Shown here: piece after piece, positions 19,255-28,206 of the stretch
Layout: every line of letters starts with the position of its first letter
Numbering within the stretch: the stretch's first letter is position 1
From: Gammaproteobacteria bacterium
GTDB taxonomy: Bacteria > Pseudomonadota > Gammaproteobacteria > Eutrophobiales > Eutrophobiaceae
Length of the DNA stretch: 64,000 nucleotides
Direction: 5' to 3'
Assembly: GCA_030829955.1 (NCBI GenBank)
Contig: JAURNY010000019.1
Span: 64,699 to 128,698 of the forward strand
Made by a program: the position numbers and the translations under genes
Notes under the pieces: generated by a model
Seen by the model: only the letters and a program-made list of their open reading frames with translations
Told to the model about the DNA's origin: nothing
Database searches by the model: none

Positions 19255-20358
19255 TTAAAGTCGCATCGGCATGACAACGTATTGACTATTGTTTCCCTCT
19301 TCTTTTGGCAGAATCAAACAGCTACTATTTGGATCCAACATACTAAGAGTCACTTTTTCTGACTTAATAATCGCCAAAGCATCCAATAGATAAGAGACAT
19401 TAAACCCTATTTCCATCTCGCCACCCTGATAAACAACATCTAATTCTTCTTCCGCCTCTTCCTGTTCAGGGTTATGGGCCAGGGCGCGCAAGCTGTTTTC
19501 AGCAAGAATTATGCGAACCCCTCGGTATTTTTCATTTGAAAGTATAGATGCTCTAGTTAAGCTATTTCTCAATTCTTCTCGATCAGCTATTACTGATGTT
19601 TGGCTAATTTCCGGAATAACACGTTTATACTCAGGAAAACGACCGTCAATTAATTTGCTGGTAAAACAAAAACGGGGCTTTTGAATACGGATATGATTTT
19701 TACTAATCAAGATTTCAGCTTCCGAATCATCCTGCTCAAGCAAACGTAGTAACTCGCTTATGCCTTTTCGAGGAACAATGATTTGAAGCAAGTCATTTAC
19801 ACCAGTATCAATTTTTGTTTCATCAAGCGCTAAACGATGGCCATCTGTTGCCACACAACGAAAACTGTTTCTAGATATTTCTATTAACAAACCATTCAGG
19901 TAATAACGAACATCCTGTTGAGCCATCGCAAACTGAGTGTTTTCCATTAGTTTTTCTAATTGCTTTTGGGAAATTTTAAATTGGCCATCAGTTTCACTGA
20001 AATCGATAACCGGATACTCCTGAGCAGGTAACGTAGCCAAGGTAAATCGACTTTTTCCAGATTTAATTAATGCCTTATCTTTATTTATCCCTATCTCTAA
20101 CTCGGAGCCAACAGGTAATGCCTTGCAAATATCTAACAATTTTCTTGCGGGTAGGGTGATTTCCAATTCCACGTCAGTATCTACAGATAAAGAAACTACT
20201 AGCTCAACCTCCATATCCGAGGCAGTAATAGTTAGTGTTTGCTTACTAAACACAAACAATAAGTTCGACAGAATGGGTAAAGACTGTCTTCTATCAATCA
20301 CCCCACTAAGTTGTTGCAAAGCTGGTAAAAGACTATCTCTATTAATATTAAATTTCAT
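19255..20358 (-). CDS. dnaN: DNA polymerase III beta subunit (sliding clamp)
   Basis: Ring-shaped processivity clamp. The 367-aa length and three similar domains fit; recognisable blocks are LPALQQLSGVIDRRQSLPILSNLL at the N-terminus, VATDGHRLALDE in the middle, PRKGISELLRLL, and the C-terminal YVVMPMRL that lines the partner-binding pocket. It lies between dnaA and recF with the 190-base AT-rich interval upstream, so its own promoter may overlap the origin elements there. Confidence 0.98.
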   Translation of the reverse strand: MKFNINRDSLLPALQQLSGVIDRRQSLPILSNLLFVFSKQTLTITASDMEVELVVSLSVDTDVELEITLPARKLLDICKALPVGSELEIGINKDKALIKSGKSRFTLATLPAQEYPVIDFSETDGQFKISQKQLEKLMENTQFAMAQQDVRYYLNGLLIEISRNSFRCVATDGHRLALDETKIDTGVNDLLQIIVPRKGISELLRLLEQDDSEAEILISKNHIRIQKPRFCFTSKLIDGRFPEYKRVIPEISQTSVIADREELRNSLTRASILSNEKYRGVRIILAENSLRALAHNPEQEEAEEELDVVYQGGEMEIGFNVSYLLDALAIIKSEKVTLSMLDPNSSCLILPKEEGNNSQYVVMPMRL

Positions 20359-20496
20359 ATATATACCTAGTTATAATTACTATTAGTTATAATATAGTTG
20401 TGTAATAATCTAAAATTACTAATTATATCAATTATTTAAAAAATAATTCGGCCTGTTAATATTTTGTTAATAAAGTTTTATATTGTGTGTGAAGTT

Positions 20497-20505
20497 TGTG
20501 AATAA
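20497..20505 (-). other. DnaA box (TTATTCACA, minus strand)
   Basis: TGTGAATAA on the plus strand reads TTATTCACA on the minus strand, matching TTWTNCACA. It lies 27 bases from the exact box at 20532. Confidence 0.6.
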
Positions 20506-20531
20506 ATACGTGGCCTAAAATTACATTAAGT

Positions 20532-20540
20532 TTATCCACA
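20532..20540 (+). other. DnaA box (TTATCCACA)
   Basis: Exact match to the high-affinity DnaA box, just beyond the 3' end of dnaA, within the AT-rich interval. Confidence 0.75.
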
Positions 20541-20548
20541 ACTAATTC

Positions 20549-21907
20549 TTAACTAGTTAACGTTTTTACCAGATTATTATAATCTTCTTCAACACGATGC
20601 TCTGTATTTCTTAATTCAGTTACTTTTCTACAAGCATGTAGTACGGTTGTGTGATCTCTTCCACCAAAAGCATCTCCTATTTCCGGCAAACTGTGATTTG
20701 TAAACTCTTTAGAAATAGCCATTGCTATTTGTCTTGGTCTTGCGACCGATCGGCTTCTTCTTTTTGATAACAGATCTGCGAGCCTGATTTTGTAATATTC
20801 TGCAGTTGTCTTCTGAATATTTTCTATTGTGACCTGTTTGTCCTGAATAATCAGCAGATCTCTTAATGCAGATTGTGTAAATTCAAGCGTAACAGGATTA
20901 CCGGTTAAATTAGCATTAGCAATAACTCGATTAAGCGCTCCTTCCAGTTCCCGAACATTGGATCGAAAACGCTTGGCGATAAAAAAAGAAACATCATCGG
21001 GAATCACTTTCTGCGCTAATATCGCTTTCTTTTTTATTATTGCTACGCGTGTTTCCAGTTCAGGCGGCTCTATAGATACTGTTAAGCCCCAGCCAAAACG
21101 TGATTTTAAACGCTCTTCCAGGCCATTAACCTCTTTTGGATATCGGTCACATGTAAGTACGATTTGGTGTTGGCCTTCTAAAAGCGCATTAAATGTATGA
21201 AAAAACTCTTCCTGAGAGCGCTCTTTACCAGCAAAAAACTGAATATCATCTATTAATAACGCATCCAGCGAGCGGTAATGTCTTTTGAATTCGTTTATTG
21301 CATTGTGTTGCAAGGCGCGCACCATATCCGCTACAAAGCGTTCAGAGTGTAAATAAGCAATATTGGCGCCCGGTTTTTGTTTGTAAATTGCAGTACCAAC
21401 AGCATGCATAAGATGTGTTTTACCCAGACCAACACCGCCATAGATAAACAAAGGGTTGTATGCATTGCCAGGGTTTTCAGCAACCTGAATGGAAGCGGCT
21501 CTTGCCAATTGGTTTGATTTACCTTCAACAAAACTTTCAAAGGTAAAAGAACGGTTCAGATTATTCGAATACTTAACCGTTTTCGCCGTGATAGTGCTAG
21601 GCATTGGTTTAACCACAGGCGTGGATCTTGATTCTATCTTCGTTGCTTCGGGTTGGTTGGTGCTTTTACTGCCGATTTCCAATTGTAAATTGATTTCTCC
21701 GGTATCATCTAAAGCGTTTAGAAGCTCTTCTATTCTTGTAAGATAACGTTCGTTTATCCAGTCCAGAACAAAACGATTAGGTGCTAACAGGCGGATGGCC
21801 TGTTCAGCCTCTATGGCATGCAGGGGGCGTATCCAGGTATTAAATTCTTGCGGCGTCAACTCACCTTCAAGCTGCTCCATGCAACGTTTCCATGAGGAAG
21901 TTCCCAC
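20549..21907 (-). CDS. dnaA: Chromosomal replication initiator DnaA
   Basis: Binds DnaA boxes and melts the origin. The start chosen is GTG at 21907, giving 452 aa beginning with [19 protein letters not shown]; a GAGG ribosome site lies 9 bases upstream, and upstream codons of the longer frame (to 21973) run over a DnaA box and look non-coding. Domains: N-terminal interaction region, variable linker, AAA+ module with Walker A GGVGLGKT, Walker [10 protein letters not shown] and the arginine-finger region LKSRFGWGL, then the DNA-binding helix-turn-helix with [15 protein letters not shown]. Autoregulation is likely given the DnaA box upstream. Confidence 0.97.
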   Translation of the reverse strand: MGTSSWKRCMEQLEGELTPQEFNTWIRPLHAIEAEQAIRLLAPNRFVLDWINERYLTRIEELLNALDDTGEINLQLEIGSKSTNQPEATKIESRSTPVVKPMPSTITAKTVKYSNNLNRSFTFESFVEGKSNQLARAASIQVAENPGNAYNPLFIYGGVGLGKTHLMHAVGTAIYKQKPGANIAYLHSERFVADMVRALQHNAINEFKRHYRSLDALLIDDIQFFAGKERSQEEFFHTFNALLEGQHQIVLTCDRYPKEVNGLEERLKSRFGWGLTVSIEPPELETRVAIIKKKAILAQKVIPDDVSFFIAKRFRSNVRELEGALNRVIANANLTGNPVTLEFTQSALRDLLIIQDKQVTIENIQKTTAEYYKIRLADLLSKRRSRSVARPRQIAMAISKEFTNHSLPEIGDAFGGRDHTTVLHACRKVTELRNTEHRVEEDYNNLVKTLTS

Positions 21908-21965
21908 TGATTTGAACCTCGTATGACAATTTAAGAAGAGCGCTAGAGTGTATACCTCTTCAAAG

Positions 21966-21974
21966 TTATCCACA
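21966..21974 (+). other. DnaA box (TTATCCACA) upstream of dnaA
   Basis: Exact match to the high-affinity DnaA box, about 60 bases upstream of the dnaA GTG start. Confidence 0.75.
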
Positions 21975-22009
21975 ACTTATGCTAAGCACATAAAAATTAG
22001 CTGTAAAAA

Positions 22010-22039
22010 TTGACATTTTTGCTTATCCGCCAGTACCAT
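22010..22039 (+). promoter_or_regulatory. Probable rpmH promoter
   Basis: TTGACA (-35) at 22010-22015 and TACCAT (-10, four of six consensus bases) at 22034-22039, spacer 18. It lies 37 bases before the rpmH GTG and is oriented to read rpmH-rnpA-yidD-yidC. Confidence 0.55.
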
Positions 22040-22076
22040 ATGCGCCCTTTTAACCAGCAGTAGATGGGCAATTAAC

Positions 22077-22211
22077 GTGAAACAGACATACAAACCAAGT
22101 AAATTAAAAAGAAAAAGAACACATGGATTTCGAGCCCGTATGCAAAGTCGTTCTGGACGTCTGGTGATCAAAGCACGCCGAAACAAAGGAAGAAAAAGAC
22201 TTTCAGCCTGA
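22077..22211 (+). CDS. rpmH: 50S ribosomal protein L34
   Basis: A 44-aa highly basic ribosomal protein, too short for most ORF filters. It reads [20 protein letters not shown] near the start and ends NKGRKRLSA, which is the invariant L34 pattern. The start is GTG at 22077, as no ATG exists in the right place. It opens the plus-strand rpmH-rnpA-yidD-yidC-mnmE cluster, divergent from dnaA. Confidence 0.96.
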   Translation: MKQTYKPSKLKRKRTHGFRARMQSRSGRLVIKARRNKGRKRLSA

Positions 22212-22218
22212 TATAGCT

Positions 22219-22575
22219 GTGATTGTGACAGACAGATCCGGGCGGTTTAGAAACAACAATAGATTAAACAAACCCTCTGAATACACGTCGGTTTTTGCCA
22301 ATGGCGAACGAACCCATAGTAGTCAGTTATTGTGCTTATCATTAGCAAATGGATTGCTTCGACCTAGATTGGGTCTGGCGATTTCAAAAAAACATATACC
22401 AAAGGCGACGCGTCGTAATAAGTTAAAGCGTTTACTTAGAGAGTGCTTTCGACAGTATAAAGACAAACTTTCCGGCATGGATATTGTAGTCACCAGTAAA
22501 AAAAATATTGGTAATGTTGAAACTAGACACATCATTAAATTATTGGAAAAAAGCTTAAACAAGAACAGACAATGA
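22219..22575 (+). CDS. rnpA: Ribonuclease P protein component
   Basis: Protein subunit assisting the catalytic RNA that trims tRNA 5' ends. The 118-aa basic protein carries RFRNNNRLNKPSEYTSVFANG with the family's leader-contact residues, RLGLAISKKHIPKATRRNKLKRLLRE (the RNR signature, RRNKLKRLLRE), and DIVVTSKKN near the C-terminus. The likely start is the GTG at 22219, 7 bases after rpmH. Its stop overlaps the yidD start as ATGA. Confidence 0.95.
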   Translation: MIVTDRSGRFRNNNRLNKPSEYTSVFANGERTHSSQLLCLSLANGLLRPRLGLAISKKHIPKATRRNKLKRLLRECFRQYKDKLSGMDIVVTSKKNIGNVETRHIIKLLEKSLNKNRQ

Positions 22576-22796
22576 AAGGGTTGGCATTAACATTAATTTC
22601 CGTTTATCAACGTTATTTGCGCTATTACTTGCCACCTTCATGTAGGTTCCACCCATCATGTTCGGAATATTCAAAAGAGTCGATCGAGCGTTTCGGTTTA
22701 ATTAAAGGAATACTTTTAACGTTAAAAAGAATTGTTCGTTGTCACCCTTTGTGCGCCGGAGGCCATGATCCCGTTCCGCAAGCAGGTAGAAAATAA
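22572..22796 (+). CDS. yidD: Membrane protein insertion efficiency factor YidD
   Basis: Small (74 aa) membrane-associated protein that aids YidC-dependent insertion. The family signature is plain: YQRYLRYYLPPSCRFHPSCSEY with three conserved cysteines counting RCHPLC, and GGHDPVP near the C-terminus. It overlaps rnpA by 4 bases and ends 3 bases before yidC, the standard arrangement. Confidence 0.96.
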   Translation: MKGLALTLISVYQRYLRYYLPPSCRFHPSCSEYSKESIERFGLIKGILLTLKRIVRCHPLCAGGHDPVPQAGRK

Positions 22797-22799
22797 CAT

Positions 22800-24452
22800 A
22801 TGGAAACAATACGCTTTATATTATTAATCGCTCTTGGTCTGGTTTTGACCATGATATGGCAAGCCTGGCAAGAAGATTACGGTCAGTCCCCAATGACAGA
22901 AGTTGTTATGGGTTCACAGCAAGCTCAAAGCCCAGGCAAAGAACAACAAGCAGATATTCCTGATACAAATATAAGCGTTAATGAAGCCTCGCCAATATCG
23001 CGTCTGCAAGCAGAAAATAATCTCCCCACAAAAGGCGACATAGTTCGTGTTAAAACCGATGTACTGGATGTTCAAATTAATACCATGGGCGCCACCATTC
23101 AAGAATTAGCGTTAACAAACTATCCAGTTAAAAAAAATAAAACAGATGAATCAGTATTGTTATTAAAAAACAATAGCGAAGAGTTTTATTTGTTTCAGAG
23201 TGGTTTGTTATCAAAACAAACCTCAGCAAATCACAAAACCTTATATCAAACAGAACAATCATTTTATGAATTAAGTGGTGATAGTCTTGACGTCGCTTTC
23301 GTCTGGCGATCAGATTCGGGAATCGATGTTATTAAAACATTTCGATTTAACCGCGGATCATATTTGGTAGAGCTTAAACATGACGTAGTTAATCAGTCAG
23401 GAGAAACCTGGAGCGGTAGTGCTTATGCACAACTAAACAGAACTGATCCTGCCGATAGCGGGTCCCCTTTTCTCTATACTTATACCGGTGCAGTAATATC
23501 TACACCGGAAACCCGATATGAAAAGATTAGTTTCGATGACATAAAGAAAGAATCTTTATCAATAGAGGTTAGTAATGGTTGGGTTGCCATGCTACAACAT
23601 TATTTTTTTAGTGCCTTGCTGCCTGGTAATACTGAAGATGTCTATCGATATTACACATTAAACCCTGGTGACAAGAGTTATGTTATTGGATCGGTAACAC
23701 CATCAATATCGTTGGCAGTAGGTGAAAACGCATCATTTCAGCAAAAAATGTTTTTTGGTCCAAAGCTACAAAAACAACTTGATGAAATTGCTGATGGTCT
23801 CGAATTAACAGTCGACTATGGGATGTTATGGTTTATAGCGAAACCGTTGTACTGGGTGCTGGACAAAATTCATGCCTATACTGGCAATTGGGGTTGGTCA
23901 ATTATCCTGCTTACTTTATTGATCAAGATCGCTTTTTATCGTTTATCAGCAGCCGGTTATCGTTCCATGGCTAACATGCGGCGCGTTCAGCCGCGCCTGG
24001 TAGCAATTAAGGAGCGATATGAAAACGATCGCGCCCGACTTAATCAGGCCATGATGGATATTTATAAGGAAGAAAAAATAAATCCGTTAGGCGGGTGTTT
24101 TCCAATATTGATTCAGATACCTGTCTTTATTGCGCTTTATTGGGTGCTTTTGGAAACGGTTGAGCTTAGACAATCACCATTCATGTTTTGGATAAATGAT
24201 TTATCCACAAAAGATCCGTATTTTGTTTTGCCTTTGTTAATGGGTATATCCATGTTTGTGCAGCAGAAGTTGAATCCTGCGCCGATGGATCCAATACAGG
24301 CAAAAGTCATGTCTATCTTGCCCATTATGTTTACAGTCTTTTTTGCCTTTTTTCCATCTGGTCTGGTGTTATATTGGGTGGTCAACAACGTCCTTTCCAT
24401 CGCCCAACAGTGGATGATTACTCGCAGTATCGAAAAAACCAAACCAGCTTAA
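22800..24452 (+). CDS. yidC: Membrane protein insertase YidC
   Basis: Inserts inner-membrane proteins alone or with SecYEG. This is the Gram-negative form of 550 aa: an N-terminal helix (about 4-20), a large periplasmic domain from about 60 to 330 with the beta-sandwich strands (GATIQELALTNYPV, SGSAYAQLNRT), then the conserved five-helix core starting YGMLWFIAKPLYWVLDKIHAYTGN. The core includes GCFPILIQIPVFIALYWVL and the C-terminal PSGLVLYWVVNN. It is preceded by yidD and followed 4 bases later by mnmE. Confidence 0.97.
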   Translation: METIRFILLIALGLVLTMIWQAWQEDYGQSPMTEVVMGSQQAQSPGKEQQADIPDTNISVNEASPISRLQAENNLPTKGDIVRVKTDVLDVQINTMGATIQELALTNYPVKKNKTDESVLLLKNNSEEFYLFQSGLLSKQTSANHKTLYQTEQSFYELSGDSLDVAFVWRSDSGIDVIKTFRFNRGSYLVELKHDVVNQSGETWSGSAYAQLNRTDPADSGSPFLYTYTGAVISTPETRYEKISFDDIKKESLSIEVSNGWVAMLQHYFFSALLPGNTEDVYRYYTLNPGDKSYVIGSVTPSISLAVGENASFQQKMFFGPKLQKQLDEIADGLELTVDYGMLWFIAKPLYWVLDKIHAYTGNWGWSIILLTLLIKIAFYRLSAAGYRSMANMRRVQPRLVAIKERYENDRARLNQAMMDIYKEEKINPLGGCFPILIQIPVFIALYWVLLETVELRQSPFMFWINDLSTKDPYFVLPLLMGISMFVQQKLNPAPMDPIQAKVMSILPIMFTVFFAFFPSGLVLYWVVNNVLSIAQQWMITRSIEKTKPA

Positions 24453-24456
24453 AAAC

Positions 24457-25776
24457 ATGTCTGCGCCGGACACTATTGCTGCTGTTGCTACACCTCCCGG
24501 TCGAGGTGGGGTTGGTGTAATCAGGGTTTCAGGCGGGCGCGCTTGTGATATTGCCAAAAAAGTTACTGGCAAAACTATTCAGGCAGGGCAGCATCGTTTT
24601 AGTGACTTTAGAGATAATGAAAACAATCTCATTGATAAAGGGCTATGTCTCTATTTTCAACGCCCGCACTCTTATACCGGTGAAGATGTAGTCGAGTTTC
24701 AGACACATGGTAGTGATACCGTTTTGCAAATGTTATTGCAAACATGTATTTTTTTTGGTGCCAGGATGGCAAAGCCCGGTGAATTTACTGAAAGAGCGTT
24801 TCTAAATAATAAGCTTGATCTGGTTCAGGCAGAAGCTGTTGCAGATTTGATCGAAAGTCGCTCACAACAAGCAGCACGCAGCGCATTACGTTCACTTGAA
24901 GGTAAATTCTCAGAACAGGTTCATGATGTTCATGATGAAATTGTTCAGGCCAAATCCCTGGTTGAAGCGGGGCTCGACTTTCCGGATGAAGGCGACATAC
25001 AAATTGATATAGATCCTGTTAAACATCTCTTGAAAAATGCGTCCATCAAGTTAAAACAAATCGTTAAGCACGCTGAAAATGGTCAAGTACTTAACAGGTG
25101 TGCGCAAATTGTTATCGCCGGTGAACCGAATGTTGGCAAGTCCAGTTTATTAAACCGGTTAACTGGTAATGATACTGCCATCGTATCGGATGTTGCGGGT
25201 ACTACACGTGATACTATCAAGCAAAATATATTGTTAGAAGGAATAGAGTTAACCCTGATAGACACGGCTGGTATCCGTAAAACAGATGATGTTATTGAGC
25301 GAGAGGGCGTTAGACGAACGACGGACATCTTACAAAAGGCAGACTTGATTTTGTATGTTACCGATAAGGATAACTTTGTTGCCAGTGAGTCTTTGCCTGA
25401 AAATATCAAAACGATCACGATCAGGAATAAGATTGATATTTATCCAGACGAAAGCGCCCAAGATAAAAATGTTCTTCACCTCTCTGTAAAAACCGGAGAA
25501 GGATTTGCTGATCTGATTGAACAAATAAAACAAAGTCTATTCATAGATCATCATGATGAAAATGCTGTTACTGTCAGACAACGTCATATTGATGCATTAG
25601 TAACTATGACAGCAATTATAGATGACACGGTTATTTCTATCGAAAGCCATGAAGGTATGGAGTTGGCAGGCGAACTTCTACGCGTGGCTTTGTTAAATCT
25701 GGATGAGATATTAGGTAAGGTAACTTCGGATGATATATTGGGTGAAATTTTTTCGCGCTTCTGTGTAGGTAAATAA
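24457..25776 (+). CDS. mnmE: tRNA uridine-5-carboxymethylaminomethyl modification GTPase MnmE
   Basis: Works with MnmG to modify the wobble uridine (U34) of certain tRNAs. It has the N-terminal folate-binding domain beginning DTIAAVATPPGRGGVGVIRVSG, the G domain with GEPNVGKSSLLN, SDVAGTTRDTIKQ, LIDTAGIR and RNKID, and the C-terminal tail ending FSRFCVGK whose cysteine is the family hallmark. Length 439 aa is slightly short but complete. The partner mnmG is not adjacent; the LPS cluster follows instead. Confidence 0.97.
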   Translation: MSAPDTIAAVATPPGRGGVGVIRVSGGRACDIAKKVTGKTIQAGQHRFSDFRDNENNLIDKGLCLYFQRPHSYTGEDVVEFQTHGSDTVLQMLLQTCIFFGARMAKPGEFTERAFLNNKLDLVQAEAVADLIESRSQQAARSALRSLEGKFSEQVHDVHDEIVQAKSLVEAGLDFPDEGDIQIDIDPVKHLLKNASIKLKQIVKHAENGQVLNRCAQIVIAGEPNVGKSSLLNRLTGNDTAIVSDVAGTTRDTIKQNILLEGIELTLIDTAGIRKTDDVIEREGVRRTTDILQKADLILYVTDKDNFVASESLPENIKTITIRNKIDIYPDESAQDKNVLHLSVKTGEGFADLIEQIKQSLFIDHHDENAVTVRQRHIDALVTMTAIIDDTVISIESHEGMELAGELLRVALLNLDEILGKVTSDDILGEIFSRFCVGK

Positions 25777-25790
25777 ATCAGGATAACTTT

Positions 25791-26180
25791 ATGAGTATAA
25801 AAATAGAAATATCAGTAGGCGAGTTGTTAGACAAGATCACGATACTTGAAATCAAGGCTGAACGCATAACTGACAAAGAAAAGCTGAACAATATAAACAA
25901 GGAAAAAAAAGTATTAATGGATATATGGAATGACTCCACTTATTCAAAAAGTGATTTGAAAGCTGAAAAGCAACAATTAAAAGAGATAAATGAAGCATTA
26001 TGGGAAATAGAGGATGACATTAGAGATAAGGAAAAAGCAAAGCAGTTTGATGAAAGGTTTATCGAATTGGCGAGATCAGTTTATTTTACTAATGATAAAC
26101 GCGCAGCAATAAAAAAAGTTATTAATGAAAAAACGGGTTCCGAGCTTACCGAGGAAAAATCTTACCAGGATTATTCCTGA
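25791..26180 (+). CDS. DUF6165 family protein in LPS cluster
   Basis: A 129-aa charged, helical protein with no membrane segment or signal. It opens with SIKIEISVGELLDKITILEIK, which resembles the DUF6165 family often found inside lipopolysaccharide and glycan clusters. The rest is rich in Lys and Glu and probably helical. It sits 14 bases after mnmE and 14 before a GT9 gene on the same strand. No function is established; a regulatory or scaffolding part in glycan synthesis is only a guess. Confidence 0.65.
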   Translation: MSIKIEISVGELLDKITILEIKAERITDKEKLNNINKEKKVLMDIWNDSTYSKSDLKAEKQQLKEINEALWEIEDDIRDKEKAKQFDERFIELARSVYFTNDKRAAIKKVINEKTGSELTEEKSYQDYS

Positions 26181-26194
26181 TACGATTTTAATCA

Positions 26195-27103
26195 ATGGAA
26201 AAAGCCCAACAAATACTGTTTATTGGTTTAAGTTGTGTCGGTGATGTCGTTATGACAACGCCATTAATTCGTTCATTGCATTCGCTTTTTCCTGAAGCCA
26301 GGTTTGACTTTGTTGTTGATGGAAGATCAAAAGCTTTATATGAAAACTGTCCTTATAGAAGGCAGATATTTGAAAAAAATAAAAACAAATTTATGCGAGG
26401 CTTGCCAGAATTATTAAAACAGTTATGGCGTTATAAATACGATCTTATCGTTGATGTACGAACTGATGGGATGGCTTATTTGTTGAGGGGCAAAAAAAGG
26501 CTAACAAAATTTAATTCCGTCCCCTATGGTGAACATGCCGTTGAGAAACTAATGGGTGTAATTGCCCCCTTACATAAGGATAAGCCAATACCTGATACGG
26601 AAGTATGGATGTGTGATGAGCATGCGGAATATGCAAGAAATAAACTTTCCGTTTTTAAAGACAAGAGTAAATTGCTTGCTATATCTACGGGCGAGCCAAG
26701 TAAGCCCCATAAAAACTGGATGACAGATAAATGGATTCAGTTTCTTGATGAAATTTCAAATCATATTTCCGGCTTGGTTTTTATAGGTGGCCCGAATGAA
26801 GTAGCCGAAATCAGCATCATAAAAGAACGGGTAAAAACCCCATTTATTGATGTTGCTGGTAATAGTAGTTTGCTTGAATCTGCCGCTATTTTAAAGCAAA
26901 TGAGTCTTTATGTTGGGCCTGATTCCGGCCCAGGCCATCTTGCTGCAGCAGTTGATACAAAAACAATCACACTGTTTAGTCTTTTTGGGCCTGAGCGTTA
27001 TTTGCCATGGGGAAAAAAAGCTTTCAGTGTTCGGGGTGAAGAAAACGATGCGCGAAATATTTCCGTGGCTGAGATAGTGACGTTGTTTAATCGAGTTATC
27101 TAA
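26195..27103 (+). CDS. Glycosyltransferase family 9 (heptosyltransferase-like)
   Basis: Adds a sugar, probably heptose, to the lipid A core. The 302-aa protein has the GT9 layout: an N-terminal Rossmann start FIGLSCVGDVVMTTPLIRSL with the conserved GDVVMTTP, and the C-terminal donor-binding stretch YVGPDSGPGHLAAAVDTKTITLFSLFGPERYLPWG. It converges with the next GT9 gene and the ends overlap by 4 bases. The exact acceptor cannot be told; WaaC- or WaaF-like activity is possible. Confidence 0.85.
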   Translation: MEKAQQILFIGLSCVGDVVMTTPLIRSLHSLFPEARFDFVVDGRSKALYENCPYRRQIFEKNKNKFMRGLPELLKQLWRYKYDLIVDVRTDGMAYLLRGKKRLTKFNSVPYGEHAVEKLMGVIAPLHKDKPIPDTEVWMCDEHAEYARNKLSVFKDKSKLLAISTGEPSKPHKNWMTDKWIQFLDEISNHISGLVFIGGPNEVAEISIIKERVKTPFIDVAGNSSLLESAAILKQMSLYVGPDSGPGHLAAAVDTKTITLFSLFGPERYLPWGKKAFSVRGEENDARNISVAEIVTLFNRVI

Positions 27104-28206
27104 TAACTTTTTATTAGTTGGCTCAATGAAGTATAAACGTCTTCAGGGCTAATCATTTTCATGCAGATATTATCTTCACATTCTGTCTTTAGGCAAAAAC
27201 TACAGGATAATACATTTTCGTGAACTATTGACTCTGGGTTATTCGGATACCATTTGTTAGAAAGATCTCTTGTTGAAAATAGTACAATCTGGCGGGCCTC
27301 GATAATGTCTGCTAAATGCATCGCGCCCGTATCAAGACTAATAGCTACTCTCGCTTTTTTAAGAACAAAAGCTAGTTCCGAAAGTGACAATTTGCCACAA
27401 GCGTTAATTACATTATGAAAAGACGCACAGATATTGTTTGCTTCATTTAGCTCATTTTCGCCGCCGCAAATAATTATCGAGTAATTTTCTCCAATTAGTT
27501 TAATTAAGGTTTTCCAGTGTTCGAGCGGCCATTTTTTTGGTTGTAGTTTTCCACCAATAAGAAATACGATATATGGTTGCTTAGTATTAATTATGTCGAG
27601 AATTTGTTTATCATTGGGTTCAGCCGACTCAACAACCATTTTATTGCTGTTTGTTATGCCATGTTTATTGAGGGTATTGTTAAATCGCTTAGTCTCGGTT
27701 GGCATTGATAAATGTTTCTTTTGTAAACCCATAAAGTTTTTTACACGTCCGGCGTCCCAACCAAATGCATTTCGAATATTCAGATAGAATCGAACTAGCA
27801 ACATGTTCCGGATAGATTTATATAAGCCAATGTTTTGTGGTAATTGAATAAACAAGTCGTATGATTGTTTTTTTAGTTTTTGTATTATTTCTTTCCGCTC
27901 TTTTTTATTTGCAACATAAACGTTGTCTATCGTGCCACTTTTTAAAGGAAGTTGAGCAAAGCTAATACCGCCAGAGTTTATATTTAGCACATCAATTATT
28001 GCATCAGGGTGGGCGTTTCTAATGTTGCTGATGCTTGGTACGGCGACAATAGAGTCGCCAAAAGCGCCATCTCTGTTAATTAATATTTTCTTAGGCTTGG
28101 ACGAGTTATCTTGAAAAAGAGTTCGTTGAATAACATTAATGACAAGAAGTCTGAAGCTTATAATGAGTTTTACATAGATAAGCGCAATGCGTTTAAAGAT
28201 CGTCAT
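27100..28206 (-). CDS. Glycosyltransferase family 9 with N-terminal hydrophobic segment
   Basis: Second GT9 of the cluster, 368 aa. An extra N-terminal hydrophobic stretch (about residues 5-25) precedes KKILINRDGAFGDSIVAVPSI, the catalytic-domain start with the conserved GDS in place of GD plus hydrophobic residue. The donor domain has FLIGGKLQPKKWPLEHW and VAISLDTGAMHLADIIEARQIVLFS. Its start overlaps the end of the downstream-named GT9 gene at 28203 by 4 bases, so they are coupled. The cysteine-rich tail (SFCLKTECEDNICMKM) is typical of heptosyltransferase-like proteins of this branch. Confidence 0.82.
   Translation of the reverse strand: MTIFKRIALIYVKLIISFRLLVINVIQRTLFQDNSSKPKKILINRDGAFGDSIVAVPSISNIRNAHPDAIIDVLNINSGGISFAQLPLKSGTIDNVYVANKKERKEIIQKLKKQSYDLFIQLPQNIGLYKSIRNMLLVRFYLNIRNAFGWDAGRVKNFMGLQKKHLSMPTETKRFNNTLNKHGITNSNKMVVESAEPNDKQILDIINTKQPYIVFLIGGKLQPKKWPLEHWKTLIKLIGENYSIIICGGENELNEANNICASFHNVINACGKLSLSELAFVLKKARVAISLDTGAMHLADIIEARQIVLFSTRDLSNKWYPNNPESIVHENVLSCSFCLKTECEDNICMKMISPEDVYTSLSQLIKSY

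Larger units (their letters stand above)
20359..20548. other. oriC: AT-rich dnaA-dnaN interval with DnaA boxes, candidate oriC
   Basis: 190 bases with very high A+T, including long stretches of TAATATTTAA-type sequence suitable for unwinding. It contains an exact DnaA box TTATCCACA at 20532-20540 and the inverted box TGTGAATAA (TTATTCACA on the minus strand) at 20497-20505, plus a one-mismatch TGTGTAATA at 20399-20407. An interval of this kind beside dnaA is where many bacteria start replication. Which side of dnaA is the true origin cannot be settled by reading. Confidence 0.6.
21908..22076. promoter_or_regulatory. dnaA-rpmH divergent interval with DnaA box and promoters
   Basis: 169 bases between divergent dnaA and rpmH. 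It contains an exact DnaA box TTATCCACA (21966-21974), probably used for dnaA autoregulation or as part of a bipartite origin. A plausible sigma-70 promoter for rpmH is TTGACA (22010-22015) with TACCAT (22034-22039) and an 18-base spacer. The interval is less AT-rich than the dnaA-dnaN one. Confidence 0.6.

Noticed and set aside
21908-21973. N-terminal extension of DnaA by 22 residues
   Set aside because: It would read through the upstream DnaA box, lacks a good ribosome site, and the residues do not resemble DnaA; the GTG at 21907 has GAGG at proper spacing.
21977-22186. 69-codon open frame opposite rpmH
   Set aside because: It is the reverse-strand shadow of rpmH and its promoter region; cysteine- and leucine-rich composition does not resemble a known protein.
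24201-24209. Exact DnaA box TTATCCACA inside yidC
   Set aside because: Lies in coding sequence, isolated from other boxes and from AT-rich DNA; about one chance match is expected in a window of this size.
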